Assembly (NCBI RefSeq): GCF_900166595.1
Contig: NZ_LT745763.1
Span: 1,334,814-1,398,813, forward strand
From: Virgibacillus dokdonensis
GTDB taxonomy: Bacteria; Bacillota; Bacilli; Bacillales; Amphibacillaceae
Direction: 5' to 3'
Length of the DNA stretch: 64,000 nucleotides
Position numbers and translations under genes: made by a program. Under the pieces are notes generated by a model that was not told where the DNA came from, did not search any database, and saw nothing but the letters and a program-made list of their open reading frames with translations. Of the stretch, positions 51,611 to 61,203 are shown in pieces. Numbering within the stretch: the first letter of the stretch is position 1; each line of letters begins with the position of its first letter.

Positions 51611-53731
51611 TTATTCCTCGTCTTCTTTAACCATGTAAGCTCTTTTGAATAGCTCCATTTGACTATCTATTTTCGGGGCTTCGTCTGCCTTTTCTACATA
51701 ATGATATATGCCATTTTGATCTTGCATGCGAGCTTTTACATTGTCATTACTTATAATTTGCAATATTTCGTATAATCTTTGTTTTATGTTGCCATCAATA
51801 ATTGGAAAAAGTAGCTCCACACGTTTCTCCATATTTCTCGTCATCAAATCGGCAGAAGAAAGATACATTTTGCTATTTTGATGATGACGAAAATAATATA
51901 TGCGAGTATGTTCCAGGAAACGACCTACAATACTAATGACGCGTATATTTTCGCTGACACCTGGTATTTGTGGGCGTAAGCAACAAATACCACGAACGAT
52001 TAGATCAATGTTAACTCCAGCACAGGAAGCTTCATACATTTTCATAATCAAATCTTTATCCGTTAAAGAATTCATTTTAAAAATAATATATCCATCCCCG
52101 TATTTCTTATGGTTCTCCATTTCTATATCTATATCGGACAAAAAATCTGTTTTCATATCAAATGGGGCCATGGATAATTGATGAAACAATGGTTTTTCTG
52201 CATAGCCACTTAAGTAATTGAAGAAGTTAGTTGCATCAATACCAAATTCGCGCTTGGACGTAATAATCCCCATATCTGTATAAATTTTAGCGGTTTGATC
52301 ATTATAATTTCCTGTGCCCAAATGAACAAATTGTTCAATTTGATTATTTCTTCTTCTCACCACGAGTGTAATTTTACTATGTGTTTTTAAATAAGTCATA
52401 CCGTAAATAACATGACATCCGGCTTTTTCCAATTCCTTTGCCCACTGGACATTATTTTCTTCATCAAAGCGCGCTTTTAATTCAACGAGCACGGTTACTT
52501 GCTTTCCTTGTTCTGCAGCTCTTTTTAAACCCTCTATAACAGGTGAATCTCCGCTTACTCTATACAATGTTTGTTTAATTGCTAATACGTCAGGGTCATC
52601 AGCTGCATCGGATACAAAATCAACGATTGGTTCGAAGGATTCATAAGGATGGTGAAAAAATAAATCCCGTTCTTTTGCTAGCTCATACAAATCTTCAGAA
52701 TCTCCCATATCCTGCGGTGGTTGGGGGATTAATGTTTCATACACTAAATGCTCATGCGTAGGTTCAAGGGACTTGTGAAAACTGAATAAAAAGGTCAAAT
52801 CGATGGGACCATCCATTTCGTACACATCTTTATAATGAATCTCCAATACGGACAACAGAAAATTTAACATGTTAGGGTCATATTGTTTTCGTTTCACTTC
52901 TAGTCGAACAGCGGCTCCCCATTTTCGCTTTTTCAATTCTTTTTCAATTTCTTTTAATAAATCTCGAGCTCCTTCTTCATGAATTGTCATATCAGCGTTC
53001 CGGGTAATTCGAAATTCTGTTACAGAGATAACTTTATAACCGGCAAATAATTTGTAAATGAAATGGCTAATAATGTCTTCAAGCATAATAAAATAGGTGA
53101 TGTTAGAATCTGGAATATCTACCTTAATAAAACGTTTTAATACGGAAGGCACTTGAACAATAGCAGTTTTAACAACTTCTTCAAGTTCCACAATATCATT
53201 TTTAGCACGTTCATCTTCTAATAATACGGCAAGATTAATGCTTTTATTTGCCAACATAGGGAATGGGCGATAGGCATCCACTGCCATAGGGGTTAACACA
53301 GGGAAGACTTGATCATCAAAGTATCGTTCCATGTTTAACTTCATTTGTTGATCGAGGTCATCCATGGTTAGGAATGTAATGTTTTCATCCGCTAACATTG
53401 GCAATAGCACATGCTTGAAAGTAGAGGATTGCATGTCAACTAGCTGGTGGTTTTTCTTGGAAATAGCTGCCAGCTGTTCTTTTGGTGTTAAGCCTGCTTT
53501 ATTTTCAGGTTTGTTAAATCCAGCTTCTACTTGATCTTTTAGTCCTGCAACACGAACCATAAAAAACTCATCTAAATTGGAACTGAATATAGCTAAAAAT
53601 TTACATCGTTCTAGCAAGGGGTTTCGCTGATCCAACGCTTCTTGTAACACACGCTCATTAAATGCTAGCCAACTAAGTTCGCGGTTGTTATAATATTTAG
53701 GATCTCCTAGGCGTTTTCTGTTTTCGCTCAA
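51611..53731 (-). CDS. ppk: Polyphosphate kinase
   Basis: Makes inorganic polyphosphate from ATP (PPK1 family). Visible blocks: YYNNRELSWLAFNERVLQEA (N domain), YRPFPMLANKSINLAVLL, LYRVSGDSPVIEGLKRAAEQ, CHVIYGMTYLKTHSKITLVV with the autophosphorylated histidine in KTHSK, HLGTGNYNDQTAKIYTD, and LIVRGICCLRPQIPGVSENI with IYYFRHHQNSKMYLSSADLM. The TTG after TAAGGAGAGATTGCAA gives 706 residues; upstream ATGs lack sites. It is followed by ppx in the same direction on the upstream side. Confidence 0.95.
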   Translation of the reverse strand: MSENRKRLGDPKYYNNRELSWLAFNERVLQEALDQRNPLLERCKFLAIFSSNLDEFFMVRVAGLKDQVEAGFNKPENKAGLTPKEQLAAISKKNHQLVDMQSSTFKHVLLPMLADENITFLTMDDLDQQMKLNMERYFDDQVFPVLTPMAVDAYRPFPMLANKSINLAVLLEDERAKNDIVELEEVVKTAIVQVPSVLKRFIKVDIPDSNITYFIMLEDIISHFIYKLFAGYKVISVTEFRITRNADMTIHEEGARDLLKEIEKELKKRKWGAAVRLEVKRKQYDPNMLNFLLSVLEIHYKDVYEMDGPIDLTFLFSFHKSLEPTHEHLVYETLIPQPPQDMGDSEDLYELAKERDLFFHHPYESFEPIVDFVSDAADDPDVLAIKQTLYRVSGDSPVIEGLKRAAEQGKQVTVLVELKARFDEENNVQWAKELEKAGCHVIYGMTYLKTHSKITLVVRRRNNQIEQFVHLGTGNYNDQTAKIYTDMGIITSKREFGIDATNFFNYLSGYAEKPLFHQLSMAPFDMKTDFLSDIDIEMENHKKYGDGYIIFKMNSLTDKDLIMKMYEASCAGVNIDLIVRGICCLRPQIPGVSENIRVISIVGRFLEHTRIYYFRHHQNSKMYLSSADLMTRNMEKRVELLFPIIDGNIKQRLYEILQIISNDNVKARMQDQNGIYHYVEKADEAPKIDSQMELFKRAYMVKEDEE

Positions 53732-53932
53732 TTGCAATCTCTCCTTACCCCTATACGATTTCTTCATTTTCCATGCTACATTATAAGTATTAAGGACTTG
53801 TAAATTTATATTCAAGTTTCTTTAAAGATTTTCGTTTTGCGACGTACGATATTGGAAAAGTTTCAAATAATAGACGTTGTTTTTGGAGCAACAGATGTTA
53901 ATATCTGTATGAATGTGGGTGAAGTTTTTTGT

Positions 53933-54028
53933 TGTATTATAGGGTAAGCATAGTTATTAGGGTATAGATTAAGTATAATGATGCGTTCTATCGTCATAAA
54001 GACTTGGCGACAAGCCGAGTTTTTCTAA
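53933..54028 (+). repeat. Dispersed repeat, copy with intact hairpin
   Basis: The AT box has decayed (GTATTATAGGGTAAGCAT, GATTAAGTATAATG) but the tail TCGTCATAAAGACTTGGCG and ACAAGCCGAGTTTTTCTAA is preserved. It fills most of the ppx-ppk gap, in which no gene is seen. Confidence 0.75.
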
Positions 54029-54037
54029 AGTGTAATT

Positions 54038-54074
54038 AAAACAATCGTGGGAGTATTTCTCCCACGATTGTTTT
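54038..54074. terminator. Terminator of ppx
   Basis: AAAACAATCGTGGGAG and CTCCCACGATTGTTTT form a perfect 16-bp stem around TATTT, 36 bases beyond the ppx stop. Confidence 0.85.
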
Positions 54075-54109
54075 AACTTGTAAACGATACCTGTCTTCCA
54101 ATTCATTTA

Positions 54110-55642
54110 TTATTGCTGATAGCAAAAGCAAACGTTAATGTTTCTGTGAAGTGCTTTTTCTAAGTGTTTTTTTTGCTTTTCAACTTGATAGGCTTCTGGC
54201 ATCCAATCTCTGTCACAGTAAACATGAATAGTAATCACTTCTTCATCAACAAGCATATCCATGTCTTTTACAATATTTCTCTTCGTCGAGTCAAAGCAGT
54301 ACGCCAGTTTTAGTAGAGCACCTATGGTCTGCAATTTTTTCTTTTCTTCCTTTACAAACCATTCTTTAAACGGTTTCAAATATTGTTTGAATTTATGCTT
54401 ACTTTTAAAAGAAGCGACAAGTGCAATCTTTAATCGTTCTGTATGCATAAGTCCATCTATGGTTCGATTCGCTAGAAGATAAAAGGTGTGCTGGGAAGAA
54501 GACTCTGAATCAATGTACTTGCCAAGGTTGAATACATAGGCACCACGCTTTAATAATTCATAATCGATTTTTCCTACATAACCAAGCCCACTATTGCGTA
54601 AGGCGTCAAAAATTTTTGTTGCAATGGTAATAACTTGGTGAACTTGCTTATAATTTATATTAAAATCAACAATTAATTCATTAAAACTCTCTTCACGTAC
54701 ATTTGGAAATTTGGTGATACCGAAATCATGCATAATTTGCTCATAAAATATTCCATCACGTAACCCTTTTCTACTTAGCATGAAACTTGTAGCCCCTGTA
54801 TGCTCGTATAAAGTATGGAATACTTCAATGGCAGGCAAAATAATGTCTGCTCTGTCTTTACTTAACCCTTCTACTTTTTGTAATTCTTTGAAAGGGAACT
54901 TACGTAGGTGATTTTTAACATAGCCCATGTTATTTTCTTGAATCCGATACTGATGTACGCCAGCTAATGGATATTTTTTTAATGCTTGGTCAATTTGAAT
55001 CATATTCCGGGCACTACCGCCAATACCGATTAAATGGACCTGCTTATTGTATAACCATGGAATGGAAGTGAATTGCTGTTGTAGATAGGTTTTAATCTGT
55101 TCCATTTCTCTTTCTGTTGGTACGTCGTGTTCTACAAACATTTGCTTCAGAGTCAAAGCACCAAAAGGCATACTTTTAAAGTAAACTAATTGTCTATCTT
55201 TAAAATAAGTAAGTTCTGTACTCCCGCCACCAATATCTATGGTTATACCTTCAGAAACGGTCGTTGAATTGACAACGGCTAAATATCCGTAATAAGCTTC
55301 TTCTTCTTCTGAGAGAATTCTTGTATCGTAACCGCTTTCTTGTGCAATTTTTTGTATGATTTCTGCTTTATTTTCAGCTTGCCTAATTGTTGCTGTAGCG
55401 ACGCATATTATTCCATTTAATTCATATGTATCCGTTACTTCTTTAAAGCTACGTACAATGTTAGCTAGTATTCCCATTCCTTCTTGGTTAAGATAATGAT
55501 TTTCTTCTAAGTAATTTTTAAGTCTAGCGACTGCCTTTACATTTTCAATTTCCTGAAAGCGGCCGCTCTTTTCTTTAAGATAGATTACGAGACGAATGGT
55601 ATTCGAACCAATATCAATAATTGCATACTTTTCTTCATTCAA
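54110..55642 (-). CDS. ppx: Exopolyphosphatase, Ppx/GppA family
   Basis: Degrades polyphosphate from the end. The ASKHA fold is seen as YAIIDIGSNTIRLVIYLKEK (phosphate 1), GITIDIGGGSTELTYFKD (phosphate 2) and HLIGIGGSARNMIQI, followed by a C-terminal HD-like helical region with SKDRADIILPAIEVF and RKGLRDGIFYEQIM. The TTG after AAAAGGTGTGTTCCCA gives 510 residues, the normal length. Pairing with ppk gives synthesis and breakdown of polyphosphate in one locus, but a terminator separates them. Confidence 0.94.
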   Translation of the reverse strand: MNEEKYAIIDIGSNTIRLVIYLKEKSGRFQEIENVKAVARLKNYLEENHYLNQEGMGILANIVRSFKEVTDTYELNGIICVATATIRQAENKAEIIQKIAQESGYDTRILSEEEEAYYGYLAVVNSTTVSEGITIDIGGGSTELTYFKDRQLVYFKSMPFGALTLKQMFVEHDVPTEREMEQIKTYLQQQFTSIPWLYNKQVHLIGIGGSARNMIQIDQALKKYPLAGVHQYRIQENNMGYVKNHLRKFPFKELQKVEGLSKDRADIILPAIEVFHTLYEHTGATSFMLSRKGLRDGIFYEQIMHDFGITKFPNVREESFNELIVDFNINYKQVHQVITIATKIFDALRNSGLGYVGKIDYELLKRGAYVFNLGKYIDSESSSQHTFYLLANRTIDGLMHTERLKIALVASFKSKHKFKQYLKPFKEWFVKEEKKKLQTIGALLKLAYCFDSTKRNIVKDMDMLVDEEVITIHVYCDRDWMPEAYQVEKQKKHLEKALHRNINVCFCYQQ

Positions 55643-55733
55643 TGGGAACACACCTTTTGTCGTTAATGGTTTATTGCGTTCATTATAGCACAAGCTTTCC
55701 CATTTTGGATTTACATGAAACATAATTTCTAAA

Positions 55734-55767
55734 TACAGCATCTTTTGTTATGAAACAAGATGCTGTA
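55734..55767 (-). terminator. Hairpin between the LDH-like gene and ppx
   Basis: TACAGCATCTT and AAGATGCTGTA form an 11-bp perfect stem, extended by TTGTT/AAAC-like pairing. It lies 42 bases beyond the LDH-like stop. Confidence 0.7.
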
Positions 55768-55808
55768 TTGCCACTTCCTAGTCTTGATTTGTCAACTGTT
55801 GTAGGTAA

Positions 55809-56759
55809 TTAATAACCTATTCTTCGCATATAATCTCTTAAAACGGTGTTAGAGCGCCTAAATAATTGCTTTTCTTGTTCTGATAAGTTTAGCTCAACAA
55901 TGTCTTGGATACCATTTCGGCTAATTTTTCCAGGCACGCCAGTAGCGATGTTTGTTTCTTCGTATTCACCGTCTAATATGCAAGAAGCGGGTAAAATTTG
56001 TTGGCTATCATTTAATATTTGGGTTGCAAAGTACGCTAACGCATTGCCTATTCCATAATATGTTGTCCCTTTTCGTTTTAAGATTTCAAAACCAACGCGT
56101 TTCACTTTTTCTACTGTATCATCTAAATCAAGTTTGGTAGCTAGATGTGGCTTTTCATGCAATATTTCTAATAATGGTTTACCACCAATTGTGCAATGTG
56201 ACCAAACAGCAAATTGGGAATCACCATGCTCGCCCATTGTATAAGCTTGTATACTCCGAACATCAATATCAAGTAACTGTGCTAGATATGATTTGAGGCG
56301 GGAAGAGTCGATCGATGTACCTGTTCCAATCACTTGATGACGTGGTAGGCCAGATAATTGCCAGATGTGATATGTAATAATATCCACAGGGTTTGTAGCA
56401 ATTAAAAAAATGCCATTAAACCCAGTTTTCATTATTCCGGGAATGGTATCATTCATTATTTGCGTTCCGGTTTCCAATGTATCGAGTCGAGTTTGATTCT
56501 CATTTGGTGGAGGGCCAGCACTAACAATAATAATGTCCACATCAGCTGTATCTTGAATAGAACCTGTATAAACTTTCGTCCGTGAAGGAAGAAAATCCAT
56601 ACAATGAATGAGGTCTAGTGATTCACCAACTGCTTTTTCTTGTTTCATATCGATCAATAGCAATTCGTCGCAAATCCCTTGGTTTATAAGGGCATATGCC
56701 GTACTTGAACCGACAAAGCCAGTTCCTAAAATAGCAACTTTACGTAATGGTTTGTTCAT
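55809..56759 (-). CDS. L-lactate dehydrogenase-family enzyme, atypical substrate loop
   Basis: A 316-residue NAD-dependent L-2-hydroxyacid dehydrogenase. VAILGTGFVGSSTAYALI binds NAD, IDSSRLKSYLA carries Asp168/Arg171, and YTMGEHGDSQFAVWS the catalytic His195. The mobile loop reads SAGPPPNENQTRLD where standard LDH has AGANQKPGETRLD: the Gln that selects pyruvate is not at its usual place, and three prolines precede Asn. Arg109 (TRLD) is kept. It could be an L-2-hydroxyisocaproate-type enzyme or a divergent lactate dehydrogenase. The ATG follows TATAGGAGATGGTCTG. Confidence 0.88.
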   Translation of the reverse strand: MNKPLRKVAILGTGFVGSSTAYALINQGICDELLLIDMKQEKAVGESLDLIHCMDFLPSRTKVYTGSIQDTADVDIIIVSAGPPPNENQTRLDTLETGTQIMNDTIPGIMKTGFNGIFLIATNPVDIITYHIWQLSGLPRHQVIGTGTSIDSSRLKSYLAQLLDIDVRSIQAYTMGEHGDSQFAVWSHCTIGGKPLLEILHEKPHLATKLDLDDTVEKVKRVGFEILKRKGTTYYGIGNALAYFATQILNDSQQILPASCILDGEYEETNIATGVPGKISRNGIQDIVELNLSEQEKQLFRRSNTVLRDYMRRIGY

Positions 56760-56788
56760 CAGACCATCTCCTATACATAGTTTTCAAT

Positions 56789-56832
56789 ACGGATTTCACC
56801 ATAAGAATTGGCGAAAGCCAAGTTTATCTAAT
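56789..56832 (+). repeat. Dispersed repeat, hairpin tail only
   Basis: TACGGATTTCACCATAAGAA, TTGGCGAAAGCCAAG and TTTATCTAAT. The AT box is missing. Confidence 0.65.
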
Positions 56833-57309
56833 AAAATATAGTTTCGGCTCTTTACTGCACTAGTAGCAAGTAAATAGATTTTTTAATAAAGAAAGCTTAT
56901 TCACATAGTTAAGAAGCAAAATAATTGTGTCACTAAAAAATGCTTCAGTAAATGCTATTCTTCTACAAACGGAAAAGTATAGTTAATAAATGGAAATGAT
57001 TAAGTTTGATTATATAAGTAATCTACTATAATCGCAAATTGTGGAACTATTAAAAAGGTTTACTGAAAAATCCGAGATGTAAGAGGCTATAAAAACTTTT
57101 ACTTCAAAGTGGTGCTATATACATCTAGAAAGGAGGTAATTCATCCCAATCTTTAGCCTTTCATCTAACAATCAGTGGAGGGTGAAAAGCATTGATTTTT
57201 TAAGGAGCGAGAATGTATATGAGAATCGACAAACAAAAAAATAGGTGATAAAATATAGAAAAGTCAGAATAAAAACACAAAGTTGTTTAATGAAGCTTTA
57301 AGGGGGAAA
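56833..57309. other. Gene-free stretch upstream of the hydroxylase-family gene
   Basis: About 480 AT-rich bases. A good ribosome-binding site (AAAGGAGGTAATTCATCCC at 57130) has no ORF of useful length behind it. No RNA motif recognised. Confidence 0.45.
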
Positions 57310-57924
57310 ATGATGAAGAAATATGGCAGGGAATTTATTACGTTTCCAGACGTGACAGTAATGGTTATTATTTTTGCGGTAATGTTAGGGTTTACTATTC
57401 CGAATTTATACGATTGGAGGGTTTGGGCTGCAATTGGTGTAGGTATGATGACATATGCAATTAGTGAATACATGATACACCGGTTTTTATTTCATATTAA
57501 AAAACCGAAGAATCCATTTTTATTAAAATTAATTAAGCGCTTACATTATGATCACCACGTTGATCCTGATAATGTAAAATTGCTTTTCTTGCCACTCTGG
57601 TTTAGTTTCCCTAACTTTATAATTTTAGTAGGGATTTGCTATGCTATTACTGGCAATTTGAATTTGACAATGGGCTTTGCAACAGGTGTCATCGGGTATT
57701 TTTTGTATTACGAATGGAAGCATTTTGTAGCTCACAAGCCAATTCAACCAGTAACAAAAATGGGGAAACAAATTAAAAAATCACATCTTTGGCACCATTA
57801 TAAAAACGAAAATTACTGGTTTGGTGTGACGCATCGTGCGGTTGATAAAACAATGGGAACATATCGTGACCATAAAGAAGTAGAAAAAAGTGATACAGCA
57901 AGGGATTTAGAAAAGCGCGCATAA
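57310..57924 (+). CDS. Fatty acid hydroxylase-superfamily membrane protein
   Basis: The 204-residue protein has four or so membrane helices and the histidine boxes of di-iron membrane hydroxylases: EYMIHRFLFH, KRLHYDHHVDPDN, EWKHFVAHKP and KKSHLWHHYKNENYWFGVTH. Relatives include carotenoid and fatty-acid/sterol hydroxylases; the substrate is probably a membrane lipid or carotenoid. The ATG follows AAGGGGGAAA; a second ATG follows immediately. No operon partners. Confidence 0.88.
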   Translation: MMKKYGREFITFPDVTVMVIIFAVMLGFTIPNLYDWRVWAAIGVGMMTYAISEYMIHRFLFHIKKPKNPFLLKLIKRLHYDHHVDPDNVKLLFLPLWFSFPNFIILVGICYAITGNLNLTMGFATGVIGYFLYYEWKHFVAHKPIQPVTKMGKQIKKSHLWHHYKNENYWFGVTHRAVDKTMGTYRDHKEVEKSDTARDLEKRA

Positions 57925-58149
57925 CAACGAGAGCTATTTTTAAAGTTTACAGAGAAGAGCGATTTCTACAGCTATTGAAATTAAACTAATGCAGAAAATG
58001 GGTCAGAAAAGCTTATAATAATTATCTATGAAAATAGTAAGTAGAGAAACTCTTCCATAGTCTATGTAGTTGTCACTCTTTAAGGTTATACAACGTCATT
58101 AATAAATGAAAAGGACTCAAAACATAGGTTTAAGTCCTGTTACAGTAAG

Positions 58150-61100
58150 TTAGGAGAAAGGTATTTCCATGATGACTGTAGTGCCTTCGTCTGGCTCGCT
58201 AATTATGATTAATCCTTTACCAAACATCTGTTTAAAACGGCGATTTGTATTTGCTAACCCGATCCCTTTACTTTTACTACTTGAATCTTCTAGCAACCTT
58301 TCGATCTTATCCTCTCTCATGCCAACACCGTCATCAATAATAGCTATTTCATAATGGGTTTCAAGTTCGGTGATTCGAATAATGATCTTCCCACCATCAA
58401 TTCGTTGTAAAACGCCATGTTTTACTGCGTTCTCAACAATTGGTTGAATTGAAAGAGGTAAAATTTGAAAATTGCTATCTTCTGTAATTTCCCATTCAAT
58501 TTTTAACCTATCACCGAATCGCTCTTGTTCGATATAAAGATAAGAACGGGTAAGTTTTAGCTCATCTTCAACATGGATAAGTGTCTGTGTATTATGAATG
58601 CCAAAGCTTAATCGTAAATAATTTCCAAATTCATGAAGCAAAGCAACCATTCTTGATGTATCAATGGAACCTAAGGAAGCAATCGTATTTAATGTGTTGA
58701 ACAAAAAATGTGGTTGAATTTGAGCTTGAAGCCAAGCAGCTTCCGTTTTTAACTGATCATTAATCGATTTTTTTAAATCAGTTAAAGCGCGAACTCTAGC
58801 ACGTAACTCTAAAATTTGTGCTGGTTTAGCTATATAATCATTTGCTCCTGCTAAAAATCCTGCATAAATATCCTCAAACTGTTGCCGTGCAGTTAATAAT
58901 AGGATTGGTAGCTCTGATAGGCTGTATCGTTGTCTTACTTTTTGCGTTAATTCATACCCAGACATGTTTGGCATCATCACATCACAAATGATAAGATCAA
59001 ATTTGCCAATTTCGATGCATTGTAATGCTGTTTCTCCACTATACGCTGTTGCCACTTCATAATCGGTAGATAAGATATTATATAATACTTTAAGGTTTAC
59101 AGAGTCATCGTCAATAATAAGAATTCTTTGACGCTCGTTATCAATGGAGCTTGCTATAGCTGATCCACAATCGCTTTGATTAATGGATGGAGCAGGATAA
59201 AAGGTTTGTCCAATATTTTCATAATCATCTTTATCAAATGTATGGGCAATAGGGATGGTGAAAGAGAAAGTAGATCCTTCATAAAGTTTGGAAATTACAC
59301 GAATGGTTCCTCCGTGTAATTCTATTAATTTCTTACATATGCTTAATCCAATGCCAATTCCACCGTTATTAGTTTCATATCTATTTTCTTGTACATAGGG
59401 TTGAAAAACCTTTTCCATTGTTTGTTCACTCATACCTATGCCGGTGTCTTTTACTTGAATCATCGCCATTTTTCCTTTTTGTTTAGCTTCAATTGTTATT
59501 TCCCCTTCATTAGTAAATTTAACAGCATTATGCAGGAGATTAAATAATATTTGCAATAGACGAATTTCATCTGCATAAAGCTTTGGAAAAGAAGGAGAAA
59601 TATAAACGTTAATCTGTATTTTTTTCCCTTCTATTAAGAATGCAATCATGTCAATTAAACCAGAAATAATTGCATGTAAATCGATTTCTTTTGGTTTTAA
59701 TGTGATCCGTTCCTCTTTTAATCTTGTTAAGTCAACAAGATCATGAAGCATATAAGACATTTGTTGTCCAACACGTACAAGTAGTTTTAGATGATATTTA
59801 TTATCTGCAGATAAAGTTGCACTGTCTTTATCAAGGATAGATTGCCCAATATTTATCATTGCGTGTAATGGGTTTCGTAATTCATGAGATGTATTCATTA
59901 AAAAGACATCTTTTTGTTTATTTGCTGTTTGTAAATCTTTCGTTTGTTGTTTATTTAGATTTAGCAAATGAACATAACGTTGCAATAAAACAAACGCAAT
60001 TAGAATATTCATTAATAGAAAATCAAATGGGTAATATGGCATTTCGATAATGTTATCATTTAATAACATTCCCCATACTACATTAATTCCATAACTAACA
60101 ATAAAAAGGAGGATAATAATAGATCCCTGATCTCTTCTTTGCGTAATAGGAGCCAATAGTTTTAACATAAAGATAACAGTTATGATCACAAAAATATTTG
60201 CTAACCAAGCTAAAGTACGAAATTGGGAAATTGGAACAATGATAAAAGATATACTAAAAAGACCGTATATAAGTAAGAAATAAGCAAAGAAACGATGACG
60301 TAAAATATACAGCGACTTGATAAAATACAACATACAAATTAATGTAGTTAGAAAAAATAAATAGAGTAGGCGGTAATACCATTCGATTGGGATAGGTAAG
60401 TGTATGATAACATTATCGTCAATCAGATTTGTAAATCCTACGGTTGCAAGCATAAACCCAAAATATAAAAGCGTTTTTTTATGCTGCCCTTTACCGAAAT
60501 AAACAAGACTAAATACATATATGACATGTAAAAAATAGATGACACTTACTATCATTTGTAATACTGAAAACAAAGAAGTTTCCTTTTGAATAGCGTTTGT
60601 TGAACCAAACCATACGGAGTCAGTTATACCACCCATAAAAGGTAATTCGTGGTTGGATACATGTAGCGTCAATTCTACTTCATCTTGCTCTGGGGAAAAA
60701 GGAACAGAAAAAGTTCCGTACTTTTCTGTCATACTATTTTTCTTGTGTGGCTGATTCAATTGAGAAACAAGTTTTCCATCTATATAAACAGCAACTGATG
60801 AAAGAATTTCTGAAAAACGAAAGGAAAGGAGTTCTGGCCGGTTTTCAGGTAACAATATTTTTAATTGGTATGTACCGAAACCATATGCTACGCTTTTTTC
60901 ATTACTATTTACATCATTGATCCAGTTATGGGGGAGTTGAACAGCCTTTGCTGTTTCATTACTCATGGAAGGAGCTTGGATAAATGAATGTGGAAAAAAA
61001 TTCCACGTACCATCTAATAGATATGTCTCTTCTGCTGTTAAGTTAACATCTTGAAAATTAATGATGCCATTTTTTGCAACTGGTTCTTTAGGAGCTTGAT

Positions 61101-61203
61101 GGACAAGTATCCAACTAATACGAAATAAAATTAATAGTAAAGCGAATAAACTAATGATTAAAAAAATTTGGGTTTTCGATATTTGTTCTGTCTTTGGTAA
61201 CAA
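58150..61203 (-). CDS. 7TMR-DISM hybrid sensor with two histidine kinase modules
   Basis: A 1017-residue protein. Order: N-terminal membrane helix (about 12-33); extracytoplasmic galactose-binding-like DISM domain (about 45-200, LLDGTWNFFPHSF); seven-helix membrane domain (about 210-420); HisKA (FLMNTSHELRNPLHAMINIG, near 438) and HATPase (NLLHNAVKFTNEG, DTGIGMS, GGIGIGLSICK); a receiver (RILIIDDDSVNLKVLYNILS, LIICDVMMPNMSGYEL, AKPAQ, about 695-815); then a LytS-type kinase (QAQIQPHFLFNTLNTIASL, SIQPIVENAVKHGV, IDDGVGM). So it can autophosphorylate at two sites with a receiver between. The TTG start follows AAAGGAATGAACAGCT. Divergent from the BTAD regulator, its likely partner. Confidence 0.9.
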   Translation of the reverse strand: MLPKTEQISKTQIFLIISLFALLLILFRISWILVHQAPKEPVAKNGIINFQDVNLTAEETYLLDGTWNFFPHSFIQAPSMSNETAKAVQLPHNWINDVNSNEKSVAYGFGTYQLKILLPENRPELLSFRFSEILSSVAVYIDGKLVSQLNQPHKKNSMTEKYGTFSVPFSPEQDEVELTLHVSNHELPFMGGITDSVWFGSTNAIQKETSLFSVLQMIVSVIYFLHVIYVFSLVYFGKGQHKKTLLYFGFMLATVGFTNLIDDNVIIHLPIPIEWYYRLLYLFFLTTLICMLYFIKSLYILRHRFFAYFLLIYGLFSISFIIVPISQFRTLAWLANIFVIITVIFMLKLLAPITQRRDQGSIIILLFIVSYGINVVWGMLLNDNIIEMPYYPFDFLLMNILIAFVLLQRYVHLLNLNKQQTKDLQTANKQKDVFLMNTSHELRNPLHAMINIGQSILDKDSATLSADNKYHLKLLVRVGQQMSYMLHDLVDLTRLKEERITLKPKEIDLHAIISGLIDMIAFLIEGKKIQINVYISPSFPKLYADEIRLLQILFNLLHNAVKFTNEGEITIEAKQKGKMAMIQVKDTGIGMSEQTMEKVFQPYVQENRYETNNGGIGIGLSICKKLIELHGGTIRVISKLYEGSTFSFTIPIAHTFDKDDYENIGQTFYPAPSINQSDCGSAIASSIDNERQRILIIDDDSVNLKVLYNILSTDYEVATAYSGETALQCIEIGKFDLIICDVMMPNMSGYELTQKVRQRYSLSELPILLLTARQQFEDIYAGFLAGANDYIAKPAQILELRARVRALTDLKKSINDQLKTEAAWLQAQIQPHFLFNTLNTIASLGSIDTSRMVALLHEFGNYLRLSFGIHNTQTLIHVEDELKLTRSYLYIEQERFGDRLKIEWEITEDSNFQILPLSIQPIVENAVKHGVLQRIDGGKIIIRITELETHYEIAIIDDGVGMREDKIERLLEDSSSKSKGIGLANTNRRFKQMFGKGLIIISEPDEGTTVIMEIPFS

